From: Calliphora vicina
Taxonomy: Eukaryota; Arthropoda; Insecta; Diptera; Calliphoridae
Length of the DNA stretch: 64,000 nucleotides
Reading direction: 5' to 3'
Assembly (NCBI RefSeq): GCF_958450345.1
Contig: NC_088781.1
Location: 117,502,431 to 117,566,430 of the forward strand
Part shown: piece after piece, positions 1 to 10,540 of the stretch
Layout of the letters: each line of letters starts with the position of its first letter
Position numbering within the stretch: the first letter of the stretch is position 1
Position numbers and translations under genes: made by a program
The notes under the pieces: model-generated
Databases searched by the model: none
The model's input: only the letters and a program-made list of their open reading frames with translations
Told to the model about the DNA's origin: nothing

Positions 1-119
1 TATGGATATGCACGCAAGCTGACTTTTGCTTCTGTGCAATAGTTATTGTATAGATTTCAGGAAAACATAAAAGAGGAGACAGTTTTTTCACCTCCACTGT
101 GAATGTATAGCCCTTCATT

Positions 120-205
120 TGTGAGCGCCGATAGACTAGTCATAACAGGCTGGACTATTAATCTGAGGGTTGCGGGTTCGATTCCCTGGGTGTATCTGCA
201 AATAT
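120..205 (+). pseudogene. tRNA-like sequence (tRNA pseudogene or head of a tRNA-derived SINE)
   Basis: A box A-like stretch (TAGTCATAACAGG, 137-149) lies about 26 bases before a near-perfect box B (GGTTCGATTCC, 175-185), the spacing of an RNA polymerase III internal promoter. An anticodon-arm-like GGACTATTAATCT lies between them. The T-arm pairing is only partial (GCGGG against CCCTG) and I cannot pair an acceptor stem, so this is not an intact tRNA. A tRNA-derived SINE head or tRNA pseudogene fits best. Confidence 0.4.
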
Positions 206-1042
206 TGTATTTTTTTAGAAAATTGCTAAGGCATAGATTTCTTAACGAACACATGCTAAACCTTTGCTATCAGAACCAGACTGTGTGACCATAGTGGATT
301 GAATCAAGAACTCATTTCTTTTGTATTTAGACTTGATCTAGTTCATCGATCTTATTGAGTGATGTGGTATTGTCAAAGCAGAATCATATCCAGAAGTTAA
401 CATGTAAATCAACCAACCTACAAATTAAAATACTTCAAAATCAGCACAAGTATTCCCACTCAACTTATAACCATGGCAAACCCACTTTTAAATACTTCAG
501 ATTTTGGAAATCCCTGTAATTAATCATAACAAAATCATTACTTCAACATTAAAGACTCCTCAAAAATCCTACTCAAACTTAAGAATATGAGTTTCATTCA
601 CTTAACTCAGCATAAAATAAATATCCTACTGCTCAACTGAAATGCCAAAAATAATCTACACAACCTTGAAATTATCAATTCAAATCGTATATAAACATCT
701 TTAAAAATTCATTGATTTTTAAAAGTCTAAATGTCATGTTGATCTTTTCATATACAACCAGGTGTCATATACAATTCCACAGAATCTTTAATTTGTTTTA
801 ATAAATTATTCAGCAATGAAGCAAAAAATAACAAAACAAAAACTCTTTATGTGGCAGAGCAAAAAATAAAAACAAGTGCGAAACAAATTTGAAATAAACA
901 AAGAAGGACAGACATTTAAAGACTTAGGTTGTTTTTAACATTTAATAGACAATAAATTGTAATTCAATAAAAGGACTGTGTTTTTGTGACAATATAAATC
1001 TCATTCACAAAAATATATAAGCCTGTATCCTTACAACAGATA
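206..1042. other. A+T-rich unassigned DNA
   Basis: No coding region, RNA gene or clear repeat is visible. The stretch is A-rich with scattered homopolymer runs. Confidence 0.6.
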
Positions 1043-1078
1043 GAAAGACAGACAGACAGACGGACGGACGGACGGACA
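1043..1078. repeat. GACA/GGAC tetranucleotide microsatellite
   Basis: About four GACA units change into about five GGAC units. The same GGAC/GTCC motif is the microsatellite core of the A elements in this window, so this may be an isolated remnant of one, but no other A sequence flanks it. Confidence 0.7.
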
Positions 1079-1251
1079 TAAAACACACGTAGCCTGCAGA
1101 ACAAACTCTCGACAGGAATGAACTAAATGTATGATTGTTTTTTTCCTGAAATACTCCAGAGAGTGATAGAAACTAAATTCAGTCAGAAACACACACAATA
1201 AAAGTATCATTGCGACTGACAAAAATAAAATGACACTTTTATTATACTTTG

Positions 1252-1288
1252 TTGTTTTTCTTTTTCTTTTCTTTTCTTTTCTTTTCAT
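1252..1288. repeat. TTTTC-type simple repeat
   Basis: Pyrimidine-rich tract of four to five TTTTC units plus T runs. Confidence 0.75.
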
Positions 1289-1966
1289 TTAATTTTTTTC
1301 TGTTTGTGTGGCATAAATGAAAAGTAAATGTAACCAAAAGTTACACACGGTATGTGGCATACAACAAAACATTATACACACTCGTTTCAACTCTCTGCAT
1401 GTTTCACTCAAATATTCTATTGTTCGAAATTGTTGAAAACAACTTAAAGACACAGTGAATTTTGCATGATTTGTATTATTGAAAAGCAAAAGAATAGAAA
1501 TGAACTAAACTGTATGAGTATACGAGAAAAACAAACAACGTCAGGTGTTTTTTTCTGTAAGGACCTCTCATTCAGAAAGCGGCAAAAAGGAAGGAAATGT
1601 AAGTATTGTAACCAATACGACGAGTAGTACAGCTTGTTGAAGTCAAGAATTCTCATTAAAATTGTATAGAAAATTCAATAGCAATTTTAAGAGTTACTCT
1701 TTAAATTTAAACAAGGTACTTCCGTGATGGACCCCATACTGGGTTAGGAAAAAATGAAAGGAGATGGGCAATATAGATGATAGTGGAGAGAAATGGGAAA
1801 GAAACTGAAGTAATGATACAAATGTTGGTCGAACTTTACAAAATTAGTTGTACTGTTAATGTTTAAAAGTACTTAAAGATACTATTGACAAAGTACTAGT
1901 ACTACATCCAATCTGTGACTTCCCTCTTACTATTTATAAGTAGCAGAGCTGTAAATAAATCAATCA
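1289..1966. other. A+T-rich unassigned DNA
   Basis: Short open frames here have no recognisable motif and are expected by chance. No repeat found by eye. Confidence 0.55.
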
Positions 1967-2658
1967 TTATACCCTACACCACCATAGTGGGAGGGTATAA
2001 TTCGTTTGTGCAGATGTTTGTAACGCCCAAAAATATTAGTCTAACTTTCTGAGTCGATTAAACGATGTCCGTCCGTCCGTCTGGTCGGCTGGCTGGCTGT
2101 CCATGTAAACCTTGTGCGCAGAGTACAGGTCGCAATTTTGAAGATATTTCTTATTTTTTCGGCTCAAGAACCAAGCCTATTGAAACTGGCTGAAATCGGT
2201 CCATTATTTCACCTGGCCCCCTTACAAATGTCCTCCCGAAATTGGACTTTATCGGTCATAAATGTTTAATTTATATATGTATCTCCACAAATTCCACTCC
2301 AAATAAGTTTTATATACACAAAATTCATGTCACCAAATTTTGTTACGATCGGTCCATAATTAGTCATAGTTCCCATATAGACCCGCTTCCGAAAATCACT
2401 TTAACGTGTATAAATCGCTTAAAAGTGTTGGTATACACACAAAATTCAACATAGTTAACTTTAATATAGACATAAATCACACGACCTAATTTCATGGTGA
2501 TCGGTTCATAATTGGTCATAGCCCCATATAAGGCCCACTTCCGAAAATCACTCAAAAATATAAATTATTAAAATTTTAACAGAAAAATGTTTTTGCTCTT
2601 TTACTTAGTGTAGGGTATTATATGGTCAGTCTTCACCGACCATACTTCCTTACTTGTT
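1967..2658 (+). mobile_element. A-family element, copy 1 (Helentron/DINE-like, non-autonomous)
   Basis: Reference description for the A family. The element opens with TATACCCTACACCACCATAG, followed by an imperfect palindrome ending in AGGGTATAA. It then has a GTCC/GGCT microsatellite (about 2068-2100) and three imperfect internal units spaced 152-153 bp, marked by CGGTCCAT or CGGTTCAT near 2196, 2349 and 2501. It closes with GTGTAGGGTATTA (inverse of the start), a hairpin (TATGGTC/GACCATA with one mismatch in this copy) and the tail ACTTCCTTACTTGTTTT. No target-site duplication is visible. Short inverted ends, a microsatellite core and a hairpin just inside one end are the layout of Helentron-associated DINE/HINE elements; that assignment is inference. 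It encodes no plausible protein. Confidence 0.85.
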
Positions 2659-2718
2659 TTTGAATTAATTCGCGAATTATTCATGCACTGAATTAGAACA
2701 TTTTTAACTAATTCTTTT

Positions 2719-2833
2719 CACACGAAAAAATTAATTGAATGAAATTTGAGTCAATTCTAATGAATTTGGTAAAAATTAATTCCAATTTATTAGAATTGAC
2801 TCAAATTTCATTCAATTAATTTTTTTATGTGCG
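2719..2833. repeat. Short palindrome (hairpin MITE)
   Basis: Arms of about 46 bp (starting with TTAATTGAATGAAATTTGAG and its complement) flank a short loop of AATT-rich sequence. Outer edges read CACACG and TGTGCG. It sits in a larger GAATT-rich tract, so the boundaries are approximate. Confidence 0.65.
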
Positions 2834-2915
2834 AATAATAATAATTCAAAATTGAATGATTCATTTATAACTCTGCTACTTACAAATCGTAAATGGGAAG
2901 TGAAAGATTGGATAT

Positions 2916-3164
2916 ACACAGAGAAAACAGATTCGTGATAGCAACCGAATTTGTTGCCAATCGAATGATTCGGTTGCACACATAGAATTTTTCAGTTCTA
3001 ACAACAGAAAGTCAGTTGATAAAGAAGAATATCAGTTAAGGTAACCAAACTTTAGTTACCCCTTCCATAATATTGTAGCCACAACTGTAAAATTCGGTCA
3101 CTAAGATAGAATCATTCGATTGGCCACAAATTCGGTTGCTATTACGAATCAGTTTTCTCTGTGT
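2916..3164. mobile_element. MITE F1, termini ACACAGAGAAAAC
   Basis: A 249-bp element with inverted arms of about 57 bp. The ends read ACACAGAGAAAAC and the inverse, followed inward by motifs such as AGCAACCGAATTTG and CCAATCGAATGATTC. The centre is unique. It is non-coding and must depend on a transposase encoded elsewhere. The terminal motif resembles that of the larger palindrome at 56049-56538. A relic with the same inner motifs lies at 42795-42950. Confidence 0.8.
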
Positions 3165-3169
3165 AATAC

Positions 3170-3850
3170 TAGTTAAAACATAATTAGCATTGCTAATTTA
3201 GCAATTCATTTCCAACTCATTTGAATTGAAACGATTGAAATTTGAATTGATTTTGTAAGTAAATCTACAGTAATCACTGTTGTTTTGTTATTCAACTAAT
3301 TTTTTATGTAAAAGACAATATGCATTACTCTCGTTTTGTATATAACCTCGTATAGTCTAAAGACAAAAAATTCTTAGATTTGAAATTCCCATGATATACT
3401 GGAATTCTCAGGTAGCGGCTGAATAGGAATTGAATAGGTATCGCCGAAAATCCTATCAAGATGGGAAAATTTTGTTTATTTGCTAAAATAAACTTAATTT
3501 TTTATTTTTCATTCCCCCTAGATCTGCTCTTGAATTTGAATGATTGCTACTCATTTTTGATTTCATTCGCTTGAATTGCAATTCATTGTTCTAATTCATT
3601 TGAATGAATTCAAAATCAATTCAATTCAAACGAATCGGAAATGAGTTACAATTAATTTTACAGATTCATTTGAATTGAGAACGAATTGCAACTCCTTTTT
3701 ACAAATTCATTTGAATTGGAAAGATTTGAAATTCATTTCTGCCTAATTCGGTTGAATTGATTAAAATTTCATTCGATTCGTTTTTGTTGTGACAAAAATT
3801 AATTAAAAATTTAGCTAATTCGTAACGAATTGAAATAATATGAAAATCTT
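3170..3850. repeat. Degenerate GAATT/AATTC-rich repeat tract
   Basis: Dozens of variants of CAATTCATTTGAATTGAA occur on both strands, densest at 3180-3260 and 3520-3840, forming overlapping small palindromes. The tract continues the AATT-rich sequence on the other side of MITE F1 (2660-2915), suggesting the MITE inserted into it. No coding content. Confidence 0.6.
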
Positions 3851-3895
3851 AGTTTGAACTTCCCCCTATACATACATTGATTCCGATAACATCAA

Positions 3896-5923
3896 TCTGG
3901 CAAATAAATCTGGCATTTCTAAACGGCTGGTCTGATCAGGATAGAATTTAACATGGACATAACTGAGGAGTATTCGAGTTTAAGTTATTGAAATGGGCCC
4001 AACGGATGCACCACTAGCGGCGCTATGAGGGTGCAAAGTAGGGTACCTTCGACAAATAATATTTAAACACGTGACATTTTTTGTTTGTTTTTTTTTTAAA
4101 GAATATTAAATAGAATTGATTGATAACATTCCCAACTACAGAGAATTGCATTTGAAAGTAAAGAAATTTACGGTTTTATAAAGAAACTTCACTGTAATAG
4201 CAGACTTTTAAAGGAAATAAACATGTAAAGGCGCGTAGCTCAATTTTAAATGTGTGTAATTTTTTTTTAAATGCAATATCTTCATGAAATTTTTTCTAGT
4301 TTGTAGTTTCATACATTGTTTATTAAAGATTGTAAAACGCGTGAGCAGAAAAAAAGTTTGAAGGTTTTAAAATATATCTCTTTTTTGAACTTATTTTGAA
4401 AATTTTAATTTTAAATTGGTTGTCGCATCATTTACATTAGATAACCCTATCTGTCTTCTTACAGCATCAATCAAAAAAATTGCCAATCCAAAAACTGATC
4501 ATGGGTTCAGGTATTTCGTGACAAAAAATTTTTGACTACAGGTCGCAATTTTAAAGATAATTCGACAAAATTAGGCACGAACTTTTATATTTCCCCAAGA
4601 ACTAAGCCTATTTAATTTGGATAGAATCGGTCCATTATTTCTCCTATCCCCCATACAACTTAAGTTAAGCTCTCATAAATATCTTAATTATAAACATATC
4701 CAAACCAAATTCAGCATACATAAGTTTTATATATACGCAAATGATTCCACCAAATTTTGTTACGATCGGTCCACAATTAGTCATAGCTCCCATATAAGCA
4801 CAATTCTCAAAAATAAGAAAATAAGATTCAATACAAATAAGTTTCACATCAAAAAAAGCTGTTTATAATCACTCGGTGTAGGGTATCATAGGTCGGGCTT
4901 GCCTGATTTTTAATGATTATAATGTAAAAAAAAATTATTTTATATGGGAAGTGGGCATGGCAATTGTCCAATGCCGCCCATTTTTCTACAGAAGTTGTGA
5001 ATTTGGTCATATATTACTTGTACCAAAATGCGTGACTGTGCCCTTATTTATTACCGAGTTATGAATTTTGATAAGCTAGAATGTCAAAAACTCACACTGT
5101 GCCTTGGTCCGATTTTTGAAAAATATAGGGTGTAATTTTGGCAATATCATTATGGATCCTAAAATAAAGGATTTTCAATTTAAAAATTGAAAACAGATTT
5201 TTGCTGTTTTTTTTTGCGAAAAGTTGTCTTAACTCTTTTTTTATTAAAAAAAAACTTTGTTTGAGAACATGTATTAATTTTATATTTTTCTGTAAGGTAG
5301 GTATTCTTACGGAGAACAGTTTGGTATAAAAAACATGCCCTATTTCTCGAATATGTCATCCCTACACCTTTCGGAATTTGACCTATTTTTGATCGAAATT
5401 CAACTTTGGGTCACATGTTCTAAAATCCCAAAGTTGGGATCAGAAAACAGAAAGCAGCTTTGGAATCCTTGATAAAGTATTTCCCCAGCCTCTAAGGAAA
5501 TGTGGACTCTATGGGCAAAACTGTACAATTTTTGGGATTTTTGGTCCAATTTTTAGGAATTGCGGAATTCCCTTTTTTTACATTGTGTTATTTAGAATGA
5601 CAAATTTAAAAAAAATCGTTGAAAACTTCATTGAGTTTTGTTAATTAATAAAGATTTTATTACATATTTATTGAGTTTTTAAAACTAAAATTTGCATCAA
5701 AATTTTAATAGGATTGCAAATATTAGGAACAATTTGATCCATATATAATCCGAACAAATATTTTTTGTTTAGATAATTTTTGGTCTTACGAAAAAATTTC
5801 AAATCAATATCTCAATTAGATTCTAAAAAATGCCACTTTTAAAACTCAGTCCTTCAAAAATATAGCGATCGGACCAGGCGTTTAGAAATACCAGATTTAT
5901 TTCCAAAAAATTTTGATTCTGAT
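3896..5923 (+). mobile_element. B-family element, copy 1 (Transib-like), with nested A fragment
   Basis: The left part matches the B terminus from AATAAATCTGGCATTTCTAA inward (GGCTGGTC, AAGTAGGGTACCTTCGAC). The right end at 5862-5923 carries the inverse, ending CCAAAAAATTTTGATTCTG. Between them is the B core: AAATCCCAAAG, then AATTTTTAGGAATTGCGG, as in copies at 9041-10273 and 26974-29430. The outermost CACAGTG termini are missing at both ends, so target duplications cannot be read. An A-family fragment (about 4540-4890) interrupts it. No transposase frame survives. Confidence 0.75.
4540..4890 (+). mobile_element. A-family element, copy 4 (fragment, decayed)
   Basis: Matches the middle and 3' part of the A element: GGTCGCAATTTTAAAGATA, CGATCGGTCCACAATTAGTC, and at the end GTGTAGGGTATCATAGGTCG. 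The 5' end, the microsatellite and the perfect hairpin are lost, making it one of the oldest A copies here. It lies inside B copy 1. Confidence 0.7.
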
Positions 5924-6111
5924 AATATAATACTAACAAAGTCGGATATTATACTATGCGACAAATACCGGGAAATGTTATATCGGTAACAAAAAGTTAT
6001 ACGTGTCCCGGCGTTTCGCTGTGTCAGATGTTGGAATCGAGATATATCGATTTGAAATAAGTATGTATCGTATTGGAAAAATTGTAATTTGTTTGCCCTT
6101 TTCATGCATTT

Positions 6112-6245
6112 TGACTAGAGTATCCAAAACCGAAAATCGGTCAACCGGTTTTTTCATCTCTGTAAACTCCACCAGTTTCGGTTTTTTTTAACTTTTCGGT
6201 TTTTTGACAAACCGGTTTTTGTAAGACGGTTAACCGGTTTTAATG
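6112..6245. repeat. AACCGGTT-rich array 1
   Basis: Repeated variants of AACCGGTT, TTTTCGGTT and ACCGAAAA form overlapping palindromes. The segment GGAGTTTACAGAGATGAAAA (read on the minus strand) recurs at 34265-34390, so this is a dispersed repeat and not a pure simple repeat. Confidence 0.7.
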
Positions 6246-6499
6246 AAATATATTTTCTAAAGCTCATTCAAACATATTTATGAAAAACTTTGATACCATT
6301 TGTAAAAATGTTGATTTATTTTATAGAAAATTGTAGCATTTGACAACATTTCGTAAAAGATATAAAATAAAAATATGAAGTAGCACATTTTTCTGGAGAT
6401 AGCGCTCGACTAAGATATGGTTCGTTACATAAAATAAATGGTTTCATGTTTGGTCGCATATTCTAAGCGTTTTTCGGCCTAAACTCACTTTAAACGAAT

Positions 6500-6975
6500 A
6501 TGTTGCGTTCCGTACAGGTTCTCTGTGATGTTCTGGTCAGATTTTAGCAGCTTACAATAAATAGGACCCTTTTCCTCCCACAAATTACAGAGAATTAACT
6601 TAACGCCATGGATATTTGGCTTCATAAACGATCTCTAACACTTCGGGTTATTCTAATGGATCCATTTTTCATCGCACATAATGATACGGTGCAAAAATGA
6701 TTTCCTTTTATTGCGTTCAAGCATCTCTTCGTACATGCAAAATCGTTTTTCAAGGTCTCTCAGCTTCAATTCGTATGGTATTCTTGGTCAATTCTTGGTC
6801 TTCAAACTTGGCTGGCCTGGGCGATATTTGTCGTTTGTATCAAAATCATCACTTCTGAACCACATGAACCATCTCTCGCGCATTGAAACCGAATCAGCGT
6901 GCTCCTGCGGCACTTTTTTTCAAATTAAAGAAGTAAAGCAAAACTTCCCGCATATGACGATTCGTTGGTACAAAA
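6500..6975 (-). pseudogene. mariner transposase relic, mauritiana-like type
   Basis: Minus-strand reading gives the start VPTNRHMREVLLYFFNLKKS, then a linker (DKYRPGQPSLK), then a jump to PYELKLRDLEKRFCMYEEML, KRKSFLHRIIMCDEKWIHYD and later KPNIHGVKLILCNLWEEKG. In the mariner family these are the N-terminal DNA-binding region and the catalytic core around the DEKW motif. The part between the two DNA-binding subdomains is missing and the frame shifts, so it is inactive. Similar relics lie at 25610-26055, 35826-36235 and 40855-41130. The 128-residue plus-strand frame at 6681-7067 is antisense to this. Confidence 0.85.
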
Positions 6976-8912
6976 TTCAAGTGGGCCTAATGGTACTTTT
7001 TCCAATTTGTGGTACTTTTTTAATGAATCTTGAATATAAACGGGAAATTAAAGGTACTTTTGCCTAAGGATATTTGATCAATCTTCATATCCATGATCCT
7101 AATAATAAGAAGTTAAGGAAATGTTTCCTACTTATAGAACTGGCAAATGCTAAATAAAAAGTACTATTTCATTCGACTGGTACTTTTGGTAATTCTATAT
7201 TGGGGGATATAGATGGTACTTTTTTACTTCTTGTTATTCTAGAAATACATGAATTCAGGCTCAAATGTTCTAGAGAATGTTAAGAACTCAGTAAATAGAG
7301 AAGTATGACTGTTTACAATATTCTCATGTGATGGTGATGAGTAAATCCAAAAAGTATTTAATGCGATTGAGTGTAAGTTATTTAGAATTAAAGTTAATCT
7401 GATTAAGTGAAGTAAATTTTATTTAAAATGTGGTATGTAAATTAAATTGTTTTATTTATTTTTCTCCAAACAAAAAAAAAAAACAAAATCTCATGTCAAA
7501 ATTTTTAAATCTTTTTTGTTTAAGTTCAATGTTGTATGGTGTCTTTGTGAAGCATTACTTTAGGAAATTTATTAAATCTATATATTGTATTTTGTTTTCT
7601 TTTCATTCCAAGTGTCGTTTTAGGTAAACAAATGTGTTTTTGCTGACTTATGATAAGATACTTTCCGTAATCCAGTTGGGATATTTATTTTTGAAATGTA
7701 CATTCTGCATAAAAATAACAACATGAACAATGTACTGGATTTACAAAAGTAAACAGACAATTTACTTTAGTTGACTTTAAATAAATAATGAAAAGAAATA
7801 TTGAAATGTAGTCATATTCTTAAGTTGCAAAAGGAAGTAAATTGTAAAAACAATAATAAAATGAAACTTTGTATATTATTGTACTTATTTACATATTCGT
7901 TTAGAAGTGTTTTTTTTTGTCAGAAAACCTCTGGCAAGTAGGTGTTGATTTAATCAAATAAAGTTTTTTTGATGTCCCCTGCTCCTTATTATAAAGCAAG
8001 GGTGGGGATTCCAATACTGGAGTTAAAAAAATATGTATTGTTATGTGAAGGCTACTTGTATCATATAAATTATGAAAATATTATTGTAAAGCTGTTGAAG
8101 AAATTTAAAACGCGCCATAACAAACTGAATTTATGTTAAACGACTCTATTAAATAAATCTTAAACTTCGTATCAAAATGCAAATAATTTTAAAATAAATA
8201 ATCAACATTTCAACATTAAATTTAAATGCTTATGACAACGAATGTATTCTCAGTGATTGCTTTTGAAGTATTAAATTCTGTTTGTTTTTCTTTGCTAGTT
8301 GTTTGCAAATAAACAAACTATTTTTATACATTTTTATTATCACAAAGGGATAGATTGATTGTATGGACTCTAGTAGATCTCTCTAATAGTTTTTCATATA
8401 TAAATTTCATATAAAATGATTTTCTAATGTCTCTCCTCAAATCATCTTAAATTTCAAGCACGCGTTCTCTAAATTTAATGGCAAAATTTCCACCATCATT
8501 GTCATTATAGACTCATTATTATTAACCCTACAGTAATTCTATCACAAAGCAAACAAAACCCTTTTCTTGTTCTCTAGAAAATTTTAATGATTTTTTCCTT
8601 GTATAAATATTTACTTTGACTTGAAAATCACTATCACTGTTTAGTGGTAGTTTTTTGCTTTCTTTCTTTGTAAATAACTGCAGACATTATTCAATCATAA
8701 ATTTCACATCATCAAATATTTATGAAATCATTGTGTTCTGCATTAAACTTTATGGTTCGCAGGTTGAATCACCCTCAAATTGTTCTGGTTCGCTCATCAA
8801 TATTTTATTTTACTCTTCCCCCAACCATAAATAAGTTCGTCATTTCTTTTACAATTTCAACAATATTTATTTGCAATCATATAAAGTATTGTATATATTC
8901 TGGTTTCTTATA
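6976..8912. other. A+T-rich unassigned DNA
   Basis: No gene seen. Five GGTACTTTT or AGTACTATTT-type motifs cluster at about 6985-7235, possibly remnants of a small repeat. The remainder is A+T-rich with T runs. Confidence 0.5.
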
Positions 8913-8960
8913 GAGGGTGTTTTTTTAAGATCGATAGAACTTGAATTTGTAAAAAATGCA
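8913..8960 (+). mobile_element. Lone mariner-type terminal fragment
   Basis: GGGTGTTTTTTTAAGATCGA followed by TAGAACTT resembles the terminus at about 26262 (minus strand GGTGTTTTTTAAGACCGATA) of a mariner relic. No transposase sequence follows; the element is cut off shortly after its end. Confidence 0.4.
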
Positions 8961-9040
8961 ATGAAGCCTAGGCCTCCAAGGCGTCAGTTATTGCAGAAAC
9001 CATCGCCAACCCCATTTGAAATTTAAATAACTTGGCAGCG

Positions 9041-10273
9041 CACAGTGGGGCAGAATTTTTTGGAAATAAATGTGGCACTTCTAAACGACTGGTAGTATTC
9101 GAGTTTAAGTTATTAAAATGGGTGCTACAAGTGCTCCAGGAGCAGCGCTATGGGGGCTCAAAGTAGGGTACCTACGGATCCAAAAATAGATTATTTTTAA
9201 GATGTCACAATTTTATATTTTTCTGTAAGGCATCTTCACGGAGAATATTTTGGTATAAAAAACATTTCCAATTTGTCCCTTCGGAATTTGACCTATTTTT
9301 TTATCAAAAATTCAAGTTTGGGCCACATGTTCTAAAATCCCAAAGCTGAGATCAAATATATCGATATGAATGGCCGATTTAAAGTTGCATACTGCTTTCA
9401 AACAGCAGTGCCTCTCAAACTGTAACATATCTGTGGGCATTATTAACATTAAATAAAAGCTTTGAGTTGATCATTGATCGTAAGTATGGCAACGCTGAAT
9501 ATTTGCTGCGACTCGTATATTCGAATTCGAATATTCGAGTTTTGACAGTTAAATAACATTCTTGAAAGTTCACCAGAGATGGCGTGTGTATTCGAAAGCT
9601 CTAGGCTTCGAATATACGAGCTTTGACAGTTAAAGAACAATCTAGAGTGCAGATGACAGTGTTATAAATAGTGGCAGAGTTTGCAGTCGTGAGTGAGTTT
9701 ATCAGAGACGCTATTCGAATAAACATGTACTGAGTGCCTTAAAGTGTGCTGTATTTTCAAGTGAATACGTGTCTGTATTTCTGCGAATTTATCAAAGTGT
9801 AAAAAAAATGAGTGACTATTTAATTCTGTTGTTGTACATTTTAAATAAATAAAGAGTTGTTACAATTTTTAAACTACTAAACGGCTTTTATTTGCAATCA
9901 AAAGTATCCGATTTATTTAAAGGAAATAAACCCGCGTTTTAAAAAGGTTAAAACGTAACAGTATTTTCCCAGCCCCGAAGGAAGTGTGGACCCTATGGGC
10001 AAAATTGTAAAAAATACCACTTTTGGGATTTTTGCTCCAATTTTTAGGAATTGCGGGATTCCCTTTGATACATTTTTTTACACGTTGTTATTTAGAATGA
10101 CAGATTTAAAAAAACGTTTAAAATTTCATTGAGTTTTGTTAATACATAAAGATTGTAATACATATTTATTGAGTTTCTAAAACTAAAATTTTAATAGGAT
10201 TGCAATTATTAGGAATAATTTAAATTTTTGGTTTTACAAAAAAAATTTCGAGTCAATATCGCAATTAGATTCA
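9041..10273 (+). mobile_element. B-family element, copy 2 (Transib-like), interrupted
   Basis: Starts with an intact CACAGTGGGGCAGAATTTTT preceded by CAGCG (9036-9040), the same 5 bases that flank the B copy at 17857 and element E. It then follows the B consensus to about 9360 and resumes at about 9958 with the core (CAGCCCCGAAGGAAGTGTGG, AATTTTTAGGAATTGCGGGA). The intervening ~600 bp is a probable LTR. The inverted right arm is missing: at 10274 the sequence passes directly into a C element. Confidence 0.75.
9421..9960 (+). mobile_element. Probable solo LTR of a retrotransposon
   Basis: The segment begins TGTAACAT and ends ACGTAACA, giving TGT...ACA boundaries. It has a TATA-type box (TTATAAATAG, about 9663) with a possible initiator region just downstream, and an AATAAATAAAG poly(A) signal near 9844, as in LTR U3-R-U5 organisation. 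Two 36-bp imperfect direct repeats (9527-9562 and 9608-9643, sharing TTTGACAGTTAAA) resemble U3 enhancer repeats. There is no clean target duplication, and about 60 bases before 9421 also do not match B, so the boundaries are uncertain and some rearrangement accompanied insertion. Confidence 0.5.
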
Positions 10274-10540
10274 ACAAGTAAGAGAGCAATATTCTGCTGT
10301 GCGGAATCTTATATACCTTTCACCAAATTATACTTCAAAATATAAATTTTAAATATTTTTAGGTAAGCAAAATTAATTTTTTTTCCAAAGTTGTATTTTT
10401 CATTTTTTGGAAAAAAAATTTTTTCGAATTGTTTTTTAAAATTTTTTTTTTAATTAAAAAATGTTCAAGGAAAATATATAAGAAAAAAAGGGATCATTAA
10501 AAGTTGGTTCACTTGACACGAAATCCCCCTTAAGCTAAAA
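10274..10540 (-). mobile_element. C-family element, copy 1 (hairpin end)
   Basis: Starts CAAGTAAGAGAGCAATATTC with hairpin ATTCTGC-TGT-GCGGAAT (one T-G wobble pair) and TATATACCTTTCACCA. The following T/A-rich sequence matches the C copy at 18109. The far end is not recognisable. Confidence 0.65.

Noticed and set aside
2242..2454. A ~70-residue open frame beginning MDFIGHKCLIY repeated in many A copies
   Set aside because: It recurs because the A element recurs. Differences between copies are not concentrated at third codon positions, the opposite strand is also open, and it shows no domain. Treated as a shadow of the repeat.
6681..7067. 128-residue plus-strand frame
   Set aside because: It lies antisense to the mariner relic at 6500-6975, and the transposase motifs are on the minus strand.
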